Positions 22,781 through 33,216 of a DNA stretch of 64,000 bases are shown piece by piece. The stretch is taken from NCBI GenBank assembly GCA_004352715.1, contig SCFE01000027.1, forward strand, positions 2,011,182 through 2,075,181. The letters run 5' to 3'. Both the position numbers and the translations under genes were made by a program. The stretch comes from Hofstenia miamia (Eukaryota; Xenacoelomorpha; Acoela). Each line of letters begins with the position of its first letter. Position 1 is the stretch's first letter. The notes beneath the pieces are model-generated. The model saw only the letters and a program-made list of their open reading frames with translations, did no database searches and was not told where the DNA came from.

Positions 22781-23780
22781 NNNNNNNNNNNNNNNNNNNN
22801 NNNNNNNNNNNNNNNNNNNNNNNNNNNNNNNNNNNNNNNNNNNNNNNNNNNNNNNNNNNNNNNNNNNNNNNNNNNNNNNNNNNNNNNNNNNNNNNNNNNN
22901 NNNNNNNNNNNNNNNNNNNNNNNNNNNNNNNNNNNNNNNNNNNNNNNNNNNNNNNNNNNNNNNNNNNNNNNNNNNNNNNNNNNNNNNNNNNNNNNNNNNN
23001 NNNNNNNNNNNNNNNNNNNNNNNNNNNNNNNNNNNNNNNNNNNNNNNNNNNNNNNNNNNNNNNNNNNNNNNNNNNNNNNNNNNNNNNNNNNNNNNNNNNN
23101 NNNNNNNNNNNNNNNNNNNNNNNNNNNNNNNNNNNNNNNNNNNNNNNNNNNNNNNNNNNNNNNNNNNNNNNNNNNNNNNNNNNNNNNNNNNNNNNNNNNN
23201 NNNNNNNNNNNNNNNNNNNNNNNNNNNNNNNNNNNNNNNNNNNNNNNNNNNNNNNNNNNNNNNNNNNNNNNNNNNNNNNNNNNNNNNNNNNNNNNNNNNN
23301 NNNNNNNNNNNNNNNNNNNNNNNNNNNNNNNNNNNNNNNNNNNNNNNNNNNNNNNNNNNNNNNNNNNNNNNNNNNNNNNNNNNNNNNNNNNNNNNNNNNN
23401 NNNNNNNNNNNNNNNNNNNNNNNNNNNNNNNNNNNNNNNNNNNNNNNNNNNNNNNNNNNNNNNNNNNNNNNNNNNNNNNNNNNNNNNNNNNNNNNNNNNN
23501 NNNNNNNNNNNNNNNNNNNNNNNNNNNNNNNNNNNNNNNNNNNNNNNNNNNNNNNNNNNNNNNNNNNNNNNNNNNNNNNNNNNNNNNNNNNNNNNNNNNN
23601 NNNNNNNNNNNNNNNNNNNNNNNNNNNNNNNNNNNNNNNNNNNNNNNNNNNNNNNNNNNNNNNNNNNNNNNNNNNNNNNNNNNNNNNNNNNNNNNNNNNN
23701 NNNNNNNNNNNNNNNNNNNNNNNNNNNNNNNNNNNNNNNNNNNNNNNNNNNNNNNNNNNNNNNNNNNNNNNNNNNNNNNN
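22781..23780. other. Assembly gap, 1000 N
   Basis: Exactly 1000 undetermined bases between the retrotransposon endonuclease and block B. Both the end of the element and the left boundary of block B are hidden. Confidence 0.95.
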
Positions 23781-23931
23781 AGTCTTAGACGAAAATAACA
23801 TGGAGCTACTCAAAGTTTGCACTTTGCACTCCAATTTTAGAGATTTTCATGAGATGTCAACACTAAAGAATTTTTTCAAGAAATCATCAAAAAATTTAAG
23901 TAAATTTCAAAGACGTTTATGTTTAATATAA
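23781..23931 (+). pseudogene. Short conserved frame, possible exon remnant
   Basis: Reads V-L-D-E-N-N-M-E-L-L-K-V-C-T-L-H-S-N-F-R-D-F-H-E-M to a TAA. The same frame is in A (about 15980-15830), C (40225-40071) and, with many substitutions but still open, in D (about 46790-46620). Conservation of the frame in the more diverged D copy hints at past coding use. No domain recognised and no start codon at the left edge. Confidence 0.3.
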
Positions 23932-24338
23932 TGTACAAATTTAAAAAATTACATAGTTGTTATCTGCATTGGTTATGTTTTTATGATAGTGAAGCTATTA
24001 AAAGGAGTAGGGGCTTTAATATACAGTAGGTATATTTGTTACTCAAATGTACACTTATCACTACTTGGTAGCCAAGTGCAAACATTTATTGTAGGGGATG
24101 ACCTCTGCTCTAGAGGGAGGGGTAGATTCTCCTAACTACAAACATGCTGCCCTTTATATATGGTGAAGATTTTTGAGATTTCACTGTTATGATAAACTAA
24201 TAAAATGGGTTCTAGCACTGTACTTTTTAGTGAGCAAAAATATTTAATAATATAATTAGATCTAATCATTTTTAACCTTTAATTATTGTAATTTTGAATT
24301 GCCTCTGATATAATACCAAATCAGAAAACTTCATCTAG

Positions 24339-24375
24339 ATGAGGCGCCGAAGACTTGATCTAGATGAGGCGCCGT
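24339..24375. repeat. Two-unit minisatellite (26-bp unit)
   Basis: The unit containing 'atctagatgaggcgcc' occurs twice in tandem here and in A (15379-15430), but once in C (39653-39676) and D (46197-46220). It separates the A/B pair from the C/D pair. Confidence 0.8.
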
Positions 24376-24480
24376 TCTGTTGAACAATGCAATCGGTTTG
24401 GGGTATTTTTGCTCATATAAAGAAACCCTCAATTGCCTTGTTGCATGCATGGGCTCAAAACCCAATAAATTCATGAAAAT

Positions 24481-24777
24481 TTGTTTGGAGAAATCTTAAA
24501 TATTTTCAAAGATATGAAATGTTCAAATGAAACAACTTCAGCCACTACAAGACGCTCTAATATAATTTTTCAACATTACATTATAACATGTTCCCCAAAG
24601 GACCTGCCATGCCTCACGATTTTCAAATTTGCTGATAGGCTTGCAAAACAATTTTGTAAATGTGGAAAAGCAGTTTGTCCTTTCAAATGGGCGCCAGACA
24701 GTTTAAGGTTAAGGTTTTCAACAGAATTACAAATATCCTTTAAGGAAGAGTTTGGTGAGCGGCAAAAACTATATTGA
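24481..24777 (+). pseudogene. Conserved short frame upstream of TRIM gene B
   Basis: A 98-codon frame ending F-G-E-R-Q-K-L-Y then TGA, about 660 bp upstream of gene B's ATG. Equivalent frames are at 14989 (A), 39249 (C) and 45791 (D), with very few substitutions. It opens with TTG rather than ATG, after an in-frame TAA ten codons earlier. It may be a 5' exon of the TRIM-like gene, a separate small gene or a remnant. No domain is recognised. Confidence 0.35.
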
Positions 24778-25441
24778 AGAACGGCATTAGAACATTTAGT
24801 TTATCTAGATCGAATTTTGATAAGGATTTTGACAAAAGATGTAGAAATTTACTAACTAAATAGTGTATTTTAACAATATTTCTACTAAAAAATGAAATCA
24901 CTGTAGCACTAAAAAATATATTTCTTGAGGAATTTCCTTTTAAAATAGTTCAATAATTTATTCTTGGATTCTAATTTTCATGATCTTTAAAATAATTGCT
25001 TCAAAAAAACAACAAGACTATTATTTGTAAACATTTGGTGAATTTCCAGCATATTGACAAAATATTTAACAGGTTCTTTTCACTTGCTAACGAATAAAAC
25101 ATTAATATATTTCATAGCTGTAATTGAACATCATAATTTGCTATTTGAGTTGTAGGGTAATGCTTATTATGAATATTTATTTACCTATATTAAATTTGAG
25201 ATTTAGGAACATATGCTCATCAATTACATGCAGGATACCTATATTGTAAATTTTTGTCATCTTGGGTAGTTAAATCTAAAGATACATACTTGTTTTGCTA
25301 GATGCAGTACTAGGGAACATTTTTGCAATATTTACAAAAATATTTTTACACTAATTTAACTTGTAGATTTAAACTATTGTTTAACTTTACAGTGCCTAAT
25401 AAAATTCTAACTTTGTATTAATATTTTTTATAGAACACGTT

Positions 25442-27154
25442 ATGACGAGTGAAGTTACAGGTATGTTATGCTTCATCTGTGATGAAGTGTTTGATAATCC
25501 TCCAATGGTCCATTGTGGGCATTCATTTTGTGAAAATTGTCTTTTAAGAAATTTAGAAGATAAAGAATCAATAGATTGTCCTTTGTGTAATGTTACTATA
25601 GTGGCTGACTTAGAATCCTGCAGCAAATGTTATAGTACGACGAATTCAAATGAATTTCAGTTTTGTCCAAAATGTTTAATACTTTGTCTTGAGTGTTCTC
25701 TTAGTCATCAAGAAATAGTGAGTCAAGGTCACTATTTGTGGCCTTTGGTTGAAGGCAACAGTCTTTATTGTGAAGCCCACAAAAAAAAGGATCTTACATT
25801 GGTATGCGAAACATGTAGTTTAATGGTCTGCAATAGTTGCTCTGATAAAGATCATGAGAAGCACACTCTTTCGCATTTTAAAAAGTTTTTCGCTGATAAC
25901 TTTCAAAGAATTTTAAATGATGATACTGAATTATTTGATGAAGTCAATGCTTCGGTCTCGATGCTGAACAACAAAAAGCGTTACTTAGAGGAGTCTTTGA
26001 AAGAAACTGTTCAAAATAGGTATAATTTAATGTTGAAGATCATCAAGGATACTTTTAATAAAGAAAATAAGCTCTTCGAAGATTTGCTGGAGGAATATGA
26101 AAAGAACATCAGAAGTAAATCAGCTTTATTTAATTTTTTAAAGCACCATGAGGAAAATTTTAATGAACTCACTAAAAAATGCGAATTTAGAATTATCAAA
26201 GATTATCTATGTTTAGTTAGAGGAATGGAGAAGATTAGTATGTCAAAATATACATTTGCTTCCATCACCCCGTCAAAATTACTTCGGCTTGAATTTGAAT
26301 CAAATGTAGAGTCTATATTTGGTTATGTTTGTGAAAAAATGCATAAGGACTTTTTCAAAGATGAAAATAAGCTTAAGCGAACCAATGTTGTTCAAATGAA
26401 ATGCCTTAAATATTACCCATTTGAATATCATCCGCTATGTCAAAAACTTTATATAGTCAATAGGAATAAACTCTTAACATTTAATGATACTGGTATATTG
26501 CAACAGGAGTACAAACTTAAACCGCCGAGGATCAAATTTAATGCGATTAGTTATATAGCATTATTATCAAGTAATGATCTTCTGTGCTTCTTTGATAAAT
26601 CTAAGCTACTTTTACTTAGAAATTATCATTACTGGATCGATTATCCTGTTAATTTTAATGAATCAGCGAAATTGACGTTGGTTTGTGCTAGCCCTTGTAG
26701 AAAATTTGTGTATTTTTACTTTAAAAATGGTTCAATATACAAACACAACGTCATTACTAATGTCTTAACAAAATCCATTGATAAATGTGATTTACGTGAT
26801 CCTAAAAACATGTCGGTAAGTCCTGATTTAGATAAGATTGTTTTGATTTCTGAATTGAAAATGCATCTTTTCTCATTTAATTCTGGGCAAGCAATAAATT
26901 TATTGACTCCGTGCTACCTAGCTGAATTTCTGAGCGAAAAAATACTTGTTGGATACAACTCCTCAGATGAAATTTTATCCGTGTATAATATCGACAAAAT
27001 GACTACCTGCTCACAGTATACAAATTTCGCTGTACCTGATCCCGGAATGGAAACTGGAGATTATTTCCAAATTGTAAGACGCAGTGCCAATTCAGTCTTT
27101 GTTGGATACCAAAGTATGACAAAATATATATTACATAAAATTGAGTTTTGTTAA
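25442..27154 (+). CDS. TRIM-like protein B: RING, two B-boxes, coiled coil, propeller-like C-terminus; 570 aa, intact
   Basis: The only uninterrupted member of the four-copy family. RING-HC (C3HC4): C10, C13, C25, H27, C30, C33, C46, C49. B-box-1-like: C60/C63, C75/C78, C82/C85, H89, H97. B-box 2: C110, H113, C122/C125, C130/C133, H138, H141. A Glu/Lys/Leu-rich helical region at about 145-265 should be the coiled coil. From about 330 to the end, repeated beta-type blocks (L-L-C-F-F-D, K-F-V-Y-F-Y-F-K-N-G-S-I-Y-K-H, M-S-V-S-P-D-L-D-K-I-V-L-I-S) resemble a WD40/NHL-like propeller, but no repeat is diagnostic. RING plus B-box proteins of this layout are typically E3 ubiquitin ligases that dimerise through the coiled coil; substrate unknown. 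A splice-acceptor-like tract (ttttttatag) ends 8 bases before the ATG, so a 5' UTR intron is possible. Confidence 0.85.
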   Translation: MTSEVTGMLCFICDEVFDNPPMVHCGHSFCENCLLRNLEDKESIDCPLCNVTIVADLESCSKCYSTTNSNEFQFCPKCLILCLECSLSHQEIVSQGHYLWPLVEGNSLYCEAHKKKDLTLVCETCSLMVCNSCSDKDHEKHTLSHFKKFFADNFQRILNDDTELFDEVNASVSMLNNKKRYLEESLKETVQNRYNLMLKIIKDTFNKENKLFEDLLEEYEKNIRSKSALFNFLKHHEENFNELTKKCEFRIIKDYLCLVRGMEKISMSKYTFASITPSKLLRLEFESNVESIFGYVCEKMHKDFFKDENKLKRTNVVQMKCLKYYPFEYHPLCQKLYIVNRNKLLTFNDTGILQQEYKLKPPRIKFNAISYIALLSSNDLLCFFDKSKLLLLRNYHYWIDYPVNFNESAKLTLVCASPCRKFVYFYFKNGSIYKHNVITNVLTKSIDKCDLRDPKNMSVSPDLDKIVLISELKMHLFSFNSGQAINLLTPCYLAEFLSEKILVGYNSSDEILSVYNIDKMTTCSQYTNFAVPDPGMETGDYFQIVRRSANSVFVGYQSMTKYILHKIEFC

Positions 27155-27840
27155 TTTGCTAGTATTTTCAGTGTGAATTTACTGTTCTTAGAACTTTTTA
27201 GCATTGTTTTCCTGTCAACATATATTTTGACACTCCAAAATACCATTTTGTATATATTATTTTCAATTTTAGTTATTTTAGCTGCGTTTTATTCTTGTTT
27301 TCAAGGTTAAATATTTTGAACGATTACAAAGTCTTTTGTACGTTAGATGGTAACGTTAATAAATGTCATGCCCCTTGTACAAACAGGCTATCTCAAAGCG
27401 AATTTGTACAGTTGGAGTCAAATTGACTCATTAAATTACTAAATTGTGAATTTGAACAAAGTCATTTTTAGGCAAGTTGTATAAGAAACGCCGTCGTACT
27501 AAGGGTTTTTGGACACTCGGAATGTTAAAAACTCGAATAAGCTTGCAATACTGGATCGCAAAAACTCGGAAAAGATATCTTTAACACGATAAAATTTGAA
27601 CTACTCTAACTTTCAGTTTCTTTATCAATCGCAAATATTTAATTAGCTTGCAAAACTAATTTTAAAATAAACTACGTTTATCTCAAAAAAATCTCAGAAT
27701 TAGAAAAAAACTCGATTGAATATCTTCAAAAATACTCGAAATGTAAAAAGTGGAGCTCCGGCTGAATAACTTGAACTCGACTTGAAAATCTTGGTCTTAG
27801 TAGCTGTAAACAGTGATATGGCCACGGCCTAAAATTTTCT
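27155..27840 (+). other. 3' flank of gene B
   Basis: Shared with A, C and D. Frames here (for example the reading beginning M-N-L-L-F-L-E-L in the sister copies) are hydrophobic and shift between copies, so they are probably 3' UTR. No clear AATAAA within 150 bp was noticed beyond general AT-richness. Confidence 0.4.
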
Positions 27841-28870
27841 TCATTGTTGGATGGAAATGGCGAAAAAAACGTACCCAATAGTATTCCAAGATAGAAGTTC
27901 TTCTTTTAATAATGTTAGTTGATGACGCTAAAACATTCAATTAGTACAATAAAAACAGAAATTAAAATGGTGACAGCAGTTTTAATCTTTAAATACACAA
28001 CAAACATATAATGAAAAACAATCTTAACAATGAGAAACAATATGTATTATTATAATGTAAAAGAATGCTTTCCAAATACTTTTATATTTCTATCACAGCA
28101 TTGTTCTGCAAAGTGTATTGTCACATCATAATTTTCGCAGAGAGTGTTTAAATTAATGATTAATAAAAAAGCCATTATTAAACAATCAGATTTTCTTAAC
28201 GAAAAATATATAAATAGCTCGTTTTTCTGAATATATTTTTATTAAAATGTTGTGCACTTATCAGCAAATCCAGCCATATAATTGTAACTTCATGATTAAT
28301 AAATCTTTCTTGTTAAAAAATTTCCTGAGTTTTCCAACGTGCTATATTCTAGTTTTCGCACAGAAATATTTAAAGTTTTCATAGTGCATACAATACACAT
28401 ACTTTTCAATAAATACCGATAAATTTTTTAGGCAAGAGACCATGGTATCGGTATTTTTCCTTTATTGTCAAAATACACGTATTTTCGTCAAGAGCTCTAA
28501 AATCTTAAATAGAATAAAGACAATTAATCTCACGTTAAAAGTTTTTATAACAAAATGAAGCAGTGATAATTTATAGAAGTAATCAAAATCAGAACGACTT
28601 AGTCTATTATAATCATGCAAGACGATTTTAAATAATTTTCGCATGTATTAAGATAGGTAATAAAATGTAATTCATCTTTTGAAATAATTTGGAATATTTT
28701 AAACTGAAATTTCGTCTAATGTGTCCAGAGTTAACATTATGATGGCCATTTATAGAGAAATTCACTACACCCATGCTTTTGTCTGAAACTCTGAGTGATG
28801 ACAACCAACTTCGAGATGTCAAAAACTTGGATTATAGATTATGCTTCCGCTTCAGAATCAAACCTAGATG
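27840..28870 (-). repeat. Flank B (inverted, with an 885-bp deletion)
   Basis: Reverse complement of flanks A, C and D, except that at about 28475-28480 the bases matching 17990 join those matching 17105. The deleted part includes the 77-codon frame present in the other flanks. The breakpoints share only 'GT'. The short frame at 28628-28822 equals those at 34115 and 40795. Confidence 0.8.
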
Positions 28871-28925
28871 AAAAGACATCCGCATAGAAGACTGAGCCAT
28901 CGGTTGCGTAACAGCCTAACAAATT
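28800..28925 (-). pseudogene. Possible decayed exon in flank B
   Basis: On the minus strand a T-rich tract ending in 'ttgttag' (about 28930-28922) is followed by a frame G-C-Y-A-T-D-G-S-V-F-Y-A-D-V-F-S-S-R-F-D-S-E-A-E-A, then TAA. It then stays open again in the same frame. The same acceptor-like site, frame and TAA occur in C (34023 onward) and, slightly changed, in E (about 48190). It looks like coding sequence that died before the duplications. Identity unknown. Confidence 0.3.
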
Positions 28926-28929
28926 AAAA

Positions 28930-29720
28930 TAATATAATAATATAATATGCATTGATAGAAAATGAGTTGTTAGGCTTTAAATGCTGTAATTTTTTACTAT
29001 TATGGTGGTCCAAAAAAGAATTGAATTCAACATTTTAACACTAATAGAGGTTTTGAATAGCTTTGGTGGCCTATTTTGACGGCATTGAATAAACAAGGGT
29101 TTAGATTCCAGTCTAGATCATCATCTATAGCTAAACATGTTTACTTATCTTTGGAAAAAAATCACGTATGTTTGCTTAGGCGGTTGCCACTTTACAAGTA
29201 TACATTTAAAGCTCAATAAACCAAAATGTAAACATTTTATCTATATTAACACCTCTTAAGTTTCTATTACTTGGATATGCAGGAAAAGTATATTTTTTAA
29301 TCGTTACAAAATTGTCTTAATACAAGAAATTAACATTTTAAACGAAATTCGGGTAAAATCTTCTCAAAAAATTTCAGGGAAACCCGTAATTGTCGTGTCA
29401 CTCTTGAACAGCCCCATAAGCTCGTAATATATATGCCTTTTGGAGTACGGAGCATCTTACCTTAAATGCAACATTTTTGGTTGGAAACAAAATCGCATAC
29501 AGAAAGCTTTCATTATTTCAAAAGTTGATTTAGCAACACTAGAATCATTTGTTAAATATAGAATGAAATTTTAGAAAATGGCTGGATAAAACAGTAGCAG
29601 AATGTAAAATGCTCTTGTTGTGGTTCCCGTTTCTTAAGGTTGCTTTAGATGTAAACGGCTAATTGCAATCATTGATATCAGTGCAAAACTGTCAGTTAAG
29701 TTCATTCATGAAGTTCTCTA
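28930..29720. other. Outer flank of block B; no gene seen
   Basis: Inverted match to 33217-34020 in block C. Includes a small (AAT)n-like patch near 28925-28950. No coding signal. Confidence 0.55.
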
Positions 29721-29976
29721 TCAGATAAGAATTTTTTTGTCGCAGTAATTGATGTTAAAGTCGCCGCAAATAATTATTGCATCAAAACAACTTAAATTGG
29801 AGAGTTCAAGAGAATTGTAATCCATAAATTCTGTTAGATACATTTTGTGTGGAGAGTATGTGACATTAATGAAGAAGTTCTCGCCATAAGATGATTCAAG
29901 CAACATAGTTTCAAATATGTCGTGTGGAATTTCTAACTGAAAAGATCTTTTGAATTCAAAATATTTAGGAGCAATA
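29721..29976 (-). mobile_element. Non-LTR endonuclease fragment, block B copy
   Basis: The minus-strand frame contains I-A-P-K-Y-F-E-F-K-R-S-F-Q-L and ends with D-A-I-I-I-C-G-D-F-N-I-N-Y, where G-D-F-N is the conserved block of APE-type endonucleases of non-LTR elements. It is identical to 32961-33216 apart from occasional differences. On its 5' side it is interrupted by the end of a Tc1 element (29977 onward). Confidence 0.75.
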
Positions 29977-30109
29977 CGCTCCGCGTAAAGTTTTTTCGTA
30001 CCATTCTTAACCATGTAAATAGAGTAAGTAATCGAATTTTTGCGCCATTTTTTTCGTACGGTTACCTTTTTGATGAAAAATGATACTAATAAAAACTTTA
30101 TTTCCCTTA
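29977..30109 (-). mobile_element. Tc1-like element, terminal fragment running into the gap
   Basis: The bases from 29977 (CGCTCCGCGT...) repeat, inverted, the right terminal inverted repeat and adjacent sequence of the Tc1 element at 31692-32960. TA at 29975-29976 is the target dinucleotide. The rest is lost in the 1000-N gap. Confidence 0.8.
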
Positions 30110-31109
30110 NNNNNNNNNNNNNNNNNNNNNNNNNNNNNNNNNNNNNNNNNNNNNNNNNNNNNNNNNNNNNNNNNNNNNNNNNNNNNNNNNNNNNNNNNNN
30201 NNNNNNNNNNNNNNNNNNNNNNNNNNNNNNNNNNNNNNNNNNNNNNNNNNNNNNNNNNNNNNNNNNNNNNNNNNNNNNNNNNNNNNNNNNNNNNNNNNNN
30301 NNNNNNNNNNNNNNNNNNNNNNNNNNNNNNNNNNNNNNNNNNNNNNNNNNNNNNNNNNNNNNNNNNNNNNNNNNNNNNNNNNNNNNNNNNNNNNNNNNNN
30401 NNNNNNNNNNNNNNNNNNNNNNNNNNNNNNNNNNNNNNNNNNNNNNNNNNNNNNNNNNNNNNNNNNNNNNNNNNNNNNNNNNNNNNNNNNNNNNNNNNNN
30501 NNNNNNNNNNNNNNNNNNNNNNNNNNNNNNNNNNNNNNNNNNNNNNNNNNNNNNNNNNNNNNNNNNNNNNNNNNNNNNNNNNNNNNNNNNNNNNNNNNNN
30601 NNNNNNNNNNNNNNNNNNNNNNNNNNNNNNNNNNNNNNNNNNNNNNNNNNNNNNNNNNNNNNNNNNNNNNNNNNNNNNNNNNNNNNNNNNNNNNNNNNNN
30701 NNNNNNNNNNNNNNNNNNNNNNNNNNNNNNNNNNNNNNNNNNNNNNNNNNNNNNNNNNNNNNNNNNNNNNNNNNNNNNNNNNNNNNNNNNNNNNNNNNNN
30801 NNNNNNNNNNNNNNNNNNNNNNNNNNNNNNNNNNNNNNNNNNNNNNNNNNNNNNNNNNNNNNNNNNNNNNNNNNNNNNNNNNNNNNNNNNNNNNNNNNNN
30901 NNNNNNNNNNNNNNNNNNNNNNNNNNNNNNNNNNNNNNNNNNNNNNNNNNNNNNNNNNNNNNNNNNNNNNNNNNNNNNNNNNNNNNNNNNNNNNNNNNNN
31001 NNNNNNNNNNNNNNNNNNNNNNNNNNNNNNNNNNNNNNNNNNNNNNNNNNNNNNNNNNNNNNNNNNNNNNNNNNNNNNNNNNNNNNNNNNNNNNNNNNNN
31101 NNNNNNNNN
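30110..31109. other. Assembly gap, 1000 N
   Basis: Exactly 1000 undetermined bases at the presumed centre of the B/C inverted repeat, where assemblers commonly fail. Confidence 0.95.
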
Positions 31110-31480
31110 GTATCAGGTTTTATTCTATTATGACAATGGAAAGCTAAATGTTGAGGAACATGAGGAGCACTCAGGGACGCCTGTAGCGCAATCATTGGCG
31201 TTTGTGTGGCATTCCTCATTCGGAAAACACCAAGTCAGCTTTTGCAATCGCAAATCACATTATAGAAGAAAGGACAATAATGACAAAAAAGACATTGGTA
31301 ATCTTATTCATTTATTGCATGAGGTGGTTCAGAAATTTTAAATTTGTCAATAGCAGTGGAGCTGGAGCATATAATGTATACTCTAGGTTAATTCTATTAG
31401 TAATAATGTTGATAAAAATCCTGGGCTTAAATTATATTGACAAAGTGAAATTTCTAAAAAATTAAATTTTTTTTACACAA
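31110..31480. other. Unassigned sequence between gap and endonuclease fragment
   Basis: A plus-strand frame from the gap edge to 31341 (Y-Q-V-L-F-Y-Y-D-N-G-K-L-N) and an overlapping frame at 31202-31465 are open, but neither shows a known domain. The frame from the gap could be the tail of a coding region hidden in the Ns. Confidence 0.35.
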
Positions 31481-31569
31481 CCTGAAAATTGTTTATTTTG
31501 ATACACATGACCTTAGAAATTCTTATCCCAATTTCCGTAGACTCTGTAAACAATTGGGCGACAATACCA

Positions 31570-31691
31570 TTTTTGCATAGTTGAAACTTGGTTTAAAGAA
31601 AATGAAAATCTAAGCATTTGGAATCCATTTCCTAGGGCACTTGACATATTTAGCAAAACAAGAACCTAAATTGGTGGCGGTCTACTAATTA
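31570..31691 (+). mobile_element. Non-LTR endonuclease fragment, left of the Tc1 insertion
   Basis: The frame contains E-T-W-F-K-E-N-E-N-L, one TAA, then G-G-G-L-L-I, the E-T-W and G-G-G motifs of APE-type endonucleases. It stops at the TA (31690-31691) where the Tc1 element begins. The continuation is at 32961. Confidence 0.7.
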
Positions 31692-32960
31692 CACCCCGCG
31701 TCACATTTTTTCGTACCATCTTAATACATATAAATCTGTTTCGCTTTAAAAAGGGTGACAAATTTTTTCGTACGGCTCAAAGTTTTTGGCTTTTCTGTTT
31801 GTTTGAATGTCAAAAGCGTCAATTAAACTGTTAAAAGGTACACCAGGTTATTGATAAACAAGTCACTTTTCTTAAAACATGCATTCACAACAGATTGTAC
31901 AAATTTCAAAGCAAAAACATTCAAATAGCCTATCTTACGCAAAAATTCCCCTAGAATCAACAGTTCAGTACATGTTCAAGAACGATTACGTAAGACCTAA
32001 AAAAGCGAGGTCCCAAGGAGAAGATAATCGGATTCAAGAAACTGCAGTTAAAAAGATCAATTGGTGCGATGAAAAGCAAGCCTCTTCAAATAACGGCATC
32101 AAAATTACTCAAGGAAGCCCGTCTCCAGGTTGCAAAGCGAACGGTTCAAAGAAAGTTAGTCAAAATGCGTTTTCATTACAAATCTGGGAAGTTTACAATT
32201 ATTTTAACAAAACGTCACAAGATTGAACGGGTACGTCTCTGCACTCAGTGGCTGACCCACCCAATGGACTGGAAAAAAGTCGTTTTTACGGACGAGAAGA
32301 AGTTTACGCTTGATGGACCTGACCACTGGTGTTCTTGGGTGCAGGAGAAAACCAAGCTGCTCATGAATAAACGACAATGTGGAGGTGGGTCAATTATGGT
32401 GTGGGGTATGCTTTTTTCAACTGGAAAAATTTTTGTGCGAAGAGTATCTGGGCGCATAAATTCGGATATGTATATTCAATTAATGGAAAATTACGCAATC
32501 CCTTTGGTGGATAGCATTCTTCATGATGGCTTTGTTTTACAGCAAGATAATTGCAGCATTCATGTCTCAAGTAAGACCCTTGATTTTTTTGAAAGAAGGG
32601 GCATAGAAGTTCTTCCATGGCCCAGCCGTAGCCCAGATCTGAACTTGATGGAAAATGTGTGGAGCTTACTTTCATCAAGAGTTTATGACGGCCCACAGCC
32701 AAAAAATTTGAACGAATTAGAAGGAAGAATCAAAAAAGCCGTTGATCACTACAATATGAACTTTAGCGATGTTCTTCAAAGCCTTTTTACTTCTCTACAT
32801 ACTAGGTTTTTGTCATGTGTTGTCAATAAGGGAAATAAAGTTTTTATTAGTATCATTTTTCATCAAAAAGGTAACCGTACGAAAAAAATTGGCGCAAAAA
32901 TTCGATTATTTACTCTATTTGCATGTTTAAGAATGGTACGAAAAAATTTGACGCGGAGCG
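31692..32960 (+). mobile_element. Tc1-like DNA transposon, both ends present, 1269 bp
   Basis: TA dinucleotides at 31690-31691 and 32961-32962 flank terminal inverted repeats that start CACCCCGCGTCA (left) and CGCTCCGCGTCA (right, opposite strand) and continue into a shared ATTTTTTCGTACCAT. It encodes a DD34E transposase. The insertion lies inside a non-LTR endonuclease fragment. An inverted copy of its right end is at 29977-30109, so the insertion predates the B/C duplication. Confidence 0.85.
31879..32960 (+). pseudogene. Tc1-family transposase (DD34E), frameshifted near its N-terminus
   Basis: The DDE catalytic domain is uninterrupted: V-F-T-D-E-K-K-F (first Asp), L-Q-Q-D-N-C-S-I-H (second Asp) and S-P-D-L-N-L-M-E-N-V-W (Glu), with 34 residues between the second Asp and the Glu, the Tc1 spacing. 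G-S-I-M-V-W-G is also intact. The N-terminal DNA-binding part is split: a +1 frame from 31879 covers the first helix-turn-helix-like part, and a frame shift near 31990 leads to K-K-R-G-P-K-E-K in the frame that continues through M at 32069. The frame runs through the right TIR to 33004, so the native stop is lost. The catalytic triad is preserved, but the protein as written is probably not functional. Confidence 0.8.
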
Positions 32961-33216
32961 TATTGCTCCTAAATATTTTGAATTCAAAAGATCTTTTCAG
33001 TTAGAAATTCCACACGACATATTTGAAACTATGTTGCTTGAATCATCTTATGGCGAGAACTTCTTCATTAATGTCACATACTCTCCACACAAAATGTATC
33101 TAACAGAATTTATGGATTACAATTCTCTTGAACTCTCCAATTTAAGTTGTTTTGATGCAATAATTATTTGCGGCGACTTTAACATCAATTACTGCGACAA
33201 AAAAATTCTTATCTGA
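32961..33216 (+). mobile_element. Non-LTR endonuclease fragment, right of the Tc1 insertion
   Basis: Starts in the frame I-A-P-K-Y-F-E-F and ends with I-I-I-C-G-D-F-N-I-N-Y-C, then TGA. Without the Tc1 element and one TA it continues in frame from the left fragment's G-G-G-L-L-I. It is truncated right after GDFN, at a junction with flank sequence. Confidence 0.8.

Larger units (their letters stand above)
23781..30109 (+). repeat. Duplicated block B, inverted copy (gene B, flank B, endonuclease fragment)
   Basis: Reverse complement of block C from about 32826 to 40224 (endonuclease tail, flank, gene) and of block A's gene part. It runs from the gap at 23780 to the gap at 30110, so both ends are unseen. 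Relative to the other flanks it lacks about 885 bp (corresponding to 17106-17990 in A). By eye the gene part is closest to A and the outer part closest to C. Confidence 0.85.
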
